A DNA stretch of 8,199 bases from Ectothiorhodospiraceae bacterium. Its GTDB lineage: Bacteria > Pseudomonadota > Gammaproteobacteria > Thiohalomonadales > Thiohalomonadaceae. Numbering within the stretch: position 1 is the first letter of the stretch; the number at the start of each line of letters is the position of its first letter. The notes below the pieces were generated by a model, which made no database searches, was not told where the DNA came from, and was given only the letters and a program-made list of their open reading frames with translations. The stretch lies in the NCBI GenBank assembly GCA_007125455.1, contig SLDE01000105.1, positions 1-8,199 on the forward strand, read 5' to 3'. Below are positions 6,183 to 8,199 of this stretch, in pieces. A program made the translations under genes and the position numbers.

Positions 6183-7400
6183 TTATTTCTGCCTGCGTTT
6201 GGCGCCAATACGCAGGCGCAGCGCGTTCAGCTTGATGAAGCCTTCGGCATCCTTTTGATTATAGGCGCCGGCATCATCTTCGAAGGTGGCGATGGACTCA
6301 TCGAACAGCGAGTCGCTGGCGGACTTGCGCCCGGCGATGATCACATTCCCCTTGTAGAGTTTGACCCGCACCACGCCATTGACGTGCTCCTGGGTCTTGT
6401 CGATGGCCGCCTGTAGCATCTCGCGCTCAGGGCTCCACCAGTAGCCGTTGTAGATCATCTCCGCATAGCGCGGCATCAGTTCGTCCTTCATGTGGGCCGC
6501 ACCCCGATCCAGGGTGAGCGACTCCATGGCGCGGTGAGCCTTGAGCATCACGGCACCGGCCGGAGTCTCGTAGCAACCACGAGACTTCATCCCCACGTAG
6601 CGGTTTTCCACCAGGTCGTCACGCCCGATACCATGTGCACCAGCCACCTCGTTGAGGTACTCCATCACCTGGGCGGGACTCATGGGTTTGCCGTCGATGG
6701 CAACGATATCGCCCTTTTCGTAGCTCAATTCCAGGTACAGAGGCTCGTCGGGGGCCTTCTCCGGGGAGACAGTCCAGCGCCACATATCCTCTTCCGGCTC
6801 GTTCCAGGGGTCTTCGAGGATGTCACCCTCGTAGGAGATGTGCAGCAGGTTAGCATCCATCGAGTAGGGTGATTTCTTGCTCTGTTTGGCAAAATCGATC
6901 TCGATGCCGTGTTCCTTGGCATAGGCCATCAGCTTTTCACGGGAGTTAAGATCCCATTCGCGCCACGGGGCGATCACCTTCACATCGGGCATCAGTGCGT
7001 AGGCACCCAGCTCGAAGCGCACCTGGTCATTGCCCTTGCCGGTAGCACCGTGGGAGATGGCATCCGCGCCGGTCTCGGCGGCGATCTCCACCAGGCGCTT
7101 GGCGATCAGCGGACGGGCAATGGAGGTACCCAGGCGGTACTCGCCTTCGTACATGGCATTGGCGCGGAACATGGGAAACACGTAATCACGGGCGAACTCT
7201 TCGCGCATGTCGTCGATGTAGATCTCCTTCACCCCGGCGGCCTGGGCCTTGGCACGGGCCGGCTCGACCTCTTCTCCCTGGCCGATATCGGCGGTGAAGG
7301 TCACTACCTCGCAGTTATACTCGTCCTGCAACCACTTGAGGATGATAGAGGTGTCCAGGCCACCAGAGTAGGCCAGTACGACTTTCTTGATCTCAGACAT
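6183..7400 (-). CDS. argG: Argininosuccinate synthase
   Basis: This enzyme joins citrulline and aspartate using ATP (giving AMP and pyrophosphate) to form argininosuccinate, the penultimate step of arginine biosynthesis, in the cytosol. The 405-residue length is normal for the common bacterial type. The N-terminal PP-loop AYSGGLDTS (residues 10-18) binds ATP, and further hallmarks are FTADIGQGEE (35-44), GTSIARPLIAK (91-101) and SHGATGKGNDQVRFE (116-130). The C-terminal synthetase half includes KSRGCYETPAG and a basic tail. The ATG at 7400 has GGGAG (7406-7410) five bases upstream. A promoter with consensus TATAAT lies about 60 bp upstream. The following genes on the same strand (c-di-GMP enzyme, gloA) may be read from the same promoter, since I see no clear terminator in the 50-bp gap. 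argH is not in the window. Confidence 0.98.
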   Translation of the reverse strand: MSEIKKVVLAYSGGLDTSIILKWLQDEYNCEVVTFTADIGQGEEVEPARAKAQAAGVKEIYIDDMREEFARDYVFPMFRANAMYEGEYRLGTSIARPLIAKRLVEIAAETGADAISHGATGKGNDQVRFELGAYALMPDVKVIAPWREWDLNSREKLMAYAKEHGIEIDFAKQSKKSPYSMDANLLHISYEGDILEDPWNEPEEDMWRWTVSPEKAPDEPLYLELSYEKGDIVAIDGKPMSPAQVMEYLNEVAGAHGIGRDDLVENRYVGMKSRGCYETPAGAVMLKAHRAMESLTLDRGAAHMKDELMPRYAEMIYNGYWWSPEREMLQAAIDKTQEHVNGVVRVKLYKGNVIIAGRKSASDSLFDESIATFEDDAGAYNQKDAEGFIKLNALRLRIGAKRRQK

Positions 7401-7431
7401 GCGTGCTCCCGAATTGCTGAATCGGCCCCAA

Positions 7432-7459
7432 CACGGGACCTGATAATAATCAGCCCGTG
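7432..7459. promoter_or_regulatory. Interrupted palindrome at the argG transcription start (candidate operator)
   Basis: CACGGG (7432-7437), a 2-nt interruption (AC) and CTGAT (7440-7444) are mirrored, across an AATA centre, by ATCAG (7449-7453) and CCCGTG (7454-7459). That gives 11 paired positions. The element abuts the -10 box and covers the predicted start, the classic place for a repressor. ArgR would be the natural candidate for argG. However, the AT-rich core (TGATNNNNATCA) is two bases shorter than the E. coli ARG-box core (TGAATNNNNATTCA), so the binder is uncertain. Only part of it would be transcribed, so an RNA hairpin role is less likely. Confidence 0.5.
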
Positions 7460-7488
7460 ATTATACCTGACAGCATGGGGTGGAAGAA
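7460..7488 (-). promoter_or_regulatory. argG: Promoter of argG
   Basis: On the minus strand a perfect -10 box TATAAT lies at 7465-7460. At 17 bp upstream is TTCTTC (7488-7483), a poor -35, so the promoter may need an activator or depend mainly on its -10 region. The predicted start, near 7453, gives a leader of about 53 nt before the argG ATG. Confidence 0.55.
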
Positions 7489-7498
7489 ATGATGGATT

Positions 7499-7510
7499 GC
7501 CACCCGTGGC
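7499..7510. repeat. Small palindrome GCCAC-CC-GTGGC
   Basis: Two 5-bp arms around a CC centre lie about 11 bp upstream of the argG -35 region and 35 bp from the long inverted repeat. It could be a protein-binding site or chance; nothing else supports a role. Confidence 0.3.
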
Positions 7511-7544
7511 CTACTCCCCCCCAGGGGAAGAGCAATATACGGGG

Positions 7545-7652
7545 AGCCCGGTGTAAGTCTTTGATATTGGGTCGTAGATCGCAGGGAGGCGACCTTCGAG
7601 CTTACAGAGAGGTATTCACAGCGTATCCAACATCAAGGACTTACACCGGGCT
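7545..7652. repeat. 108-bp imperfect inverted repeat with long arms (MITE-like or structured repeat)
   Basis: The left arm (7545-7569) begins AGCCCGGTGTAAGTC, and the right arm (7628-7652) is its reverse complement with only two transition differences in 25 bases. Pairing continues inward to 7572/7625, for about 28 positions. The 52-bp interior holds a twice-repeated motif, CAGGGAGG (7582-7589) and CAGAGAGG (7605-7612). The first is flanked by TCGC/GCGA and the second by TAC/GTA, so each can form a small hairpin on top of the long stem. There is no coding potential, no obvious target-site duplication and no T-tract. It lies between the end of the MotY-like gene and the argG promoter. It may be a dispersed intergenic repeat (MITE or REP-like); one window cannot show copy number. 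Confidence 0.8.
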
Positions 7653-7689
7653 TTGCTTGCTCGTGAAGTGATAATGCTCTTAGCCTGTA

Positions 7690-8199
7690 CTACCCCCCCT
7701 GTAAAGTGACCACCACAGAACGATTTTGCGCCCGTCCCTCTTCGGTGCGGTTGCTGGCCAGCGGGCGGCGCTCGCCATAGGCGCGGGTTTCGATGCGAAA
7801 GCGTTCGTCGGTGATGCCCTGCTGTGCCAGGTAGTCGCGCACCGAGGCCACCCGGCGTTCGGACAGCGCGTCGTTATAGCCAGGCCAGCCGCGAATATCG
7901 GCCCGCCCCTCCAGCAGCACCAACGCCACCTCCTCATCGAGCAACATGTACTCGGCCACCGCATCCAGACGGCGGCGTGCAGTCGGGGTCAGCTCGCTCT
8001 TGTCGAACTCGAACAGCACATTGCTATGGCGCACATCATCAAAGCCGTAGGGGAGTTGGTCGTCCAGACACTGCAAAAACTCCCCCAGCGCGGCACGCAC
8101 CCGTACCGCCGAGAGGGCCACCTCGATCTCGTCACGCCCATCGGCCCAGTCGGAAAAGCTGAAGGTAGGGAACATGCCGTTTTCCAACTCCAGCAACAG
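7690..8199 (-). CDS. motY: MotY-like flagellar protein, OmpA C-terminal domain (partial)
   Basis: The reading frame is open through the right edge, so the N-terminus and any signal peptide are missing; 169 codons plus stop are visible. The segment WADGRDEIEVALSAV followed by FLQCLDDQLPYGFDDV resembles the end of the N-terminal T-ring domain of MotY. An OmpA/MotB-like peptidoglycan-binding domain follows: SNVLFEFDKSELTPTARRRL, VLLEGRADIRG, DALSERRVASVRDYL, and the C-terminal ASNRTEEGRAQNRSVVVTL. The R-x-x-N-R-S/R-V ending and the aspartates/arginines that grip the peptidoglycan peptide are present. MotY forms the periplasmic T ring that holds PomA/B- or MotA/B-type stators around the polar flagellar motor. 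A general OmpA-family or Pal-like protein is the alternative, but the FLQCLD...LP segment argues for MotY. The last codons run through seven G residues just before TAG. Confidence 0.7.
   Translation of the reverse strand: MLLELENGMFPTFSFSDWADGRDEIEVALSAVRVRAALGEFLQCLDDQLPYGFDDVRHSNVLFEFDKSELTPTARRRLDAVAEYMLLDEEVALVLLEGRADIRGWPGYNDALSERRVASVRDYLAQQGITDERFRIETRAYGERRPLASNRTEEGRAQNRSVVVTLQGG

Noticed and set aside
5897..6208. 103-codon minus-strand frame bridging the end of argG and the start of the GGDEF-EAL gene
   Set aside because: It overlaps both genes out of frame; the Gly/Ser/Pro-rich product lacks the membrane helices seen in the main frame.
6492..7460. Plus-strand reading frames opposite argG
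   Set aside because: argG is intact and well conserved on the other strand; these frames have no family pattern or ribosome binding site that I can see.
7545..7652. Inverted repeat as a CRISPR unit or a classical intrinsic terminator
   Set aside because: There is only one pair of inverted arms and no direct repeats with spacers; no T-tract follows the stem on either strand.
7480..7671. 63-codon + strand frame in the argG upstream region
   Set aside because: It runs through the inverted repeat, starts with GTG without a convincing ribosome binding site, and has no recognisable protein pattern.

Overview
The window reads as chromosomal DNA of a gammaproteobacterium. It is fairly GC-rich, and it carries a MotY-like flagellar protein (a family of polarly flagellated Gammaproteobacteria), a nickel-type GloA and a PAS-GGDEF-EAL protein. 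A free-living or host-associated member of the Chromatiales or a related sulfur-oxidiser lineage is a guess from overall flavour only. Nothing points to a phage, plasmid or large mobile element.

Left part, + strand (1-2807). The window opens in the last 43 codons of a ribbon-helix-helix (CopG/BrnA-like) antitoxin. Next is a GbsR/MarR-family regulator (211-744), followed by a tightly packed three-gene operon: an atypical NAD(P)-binding SDR (871-1749), a four-helix membrane protein of the DUF2269 type (1746-2222) and a DUF4166 protein (2226-2807). Near-identical palindromes built on ATTTCTGT...ACAGAAAT lie in front of the regulator (165-186) and in front of the operon (791-810). This suggests that the regulator controls both itself and the operon. 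The first palindrome contains a perfect -35 box, and the matching -10 box puts transcription start at or next to the ATG, so the regulator mRNA is probably leaderless. The biochemical role of this cassette is unknown to me; it is the most interesting uncharacterised system here.

Middle and right, - strand (read from right to left). A MotY-like OmpA-domain protein enters from the right edge (7690-8199). The 289-bp gap before argG holds a 108-bp imperfect inverted repeat with about 28-bp arms (7545-7652), a small palindrome, and a promoter with a consensus TATAAT overlapped by a palindrome. Then come argG (argininosuccinate synthase), a 976-residue membrane-anchored PAS-PAS-GGDEF-EAL c-di-GMP enzyme that begins with TTG, and gloA (glyoxalase I). 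The three genes share a strand with gaps of 50 and 14 bp, so they may form one transcription unit. gloA meets the DUF4166 gene tail to tail, with the two stop codons sharing the palindrome CTAG, which leaves no room for a terminator between the two operons.
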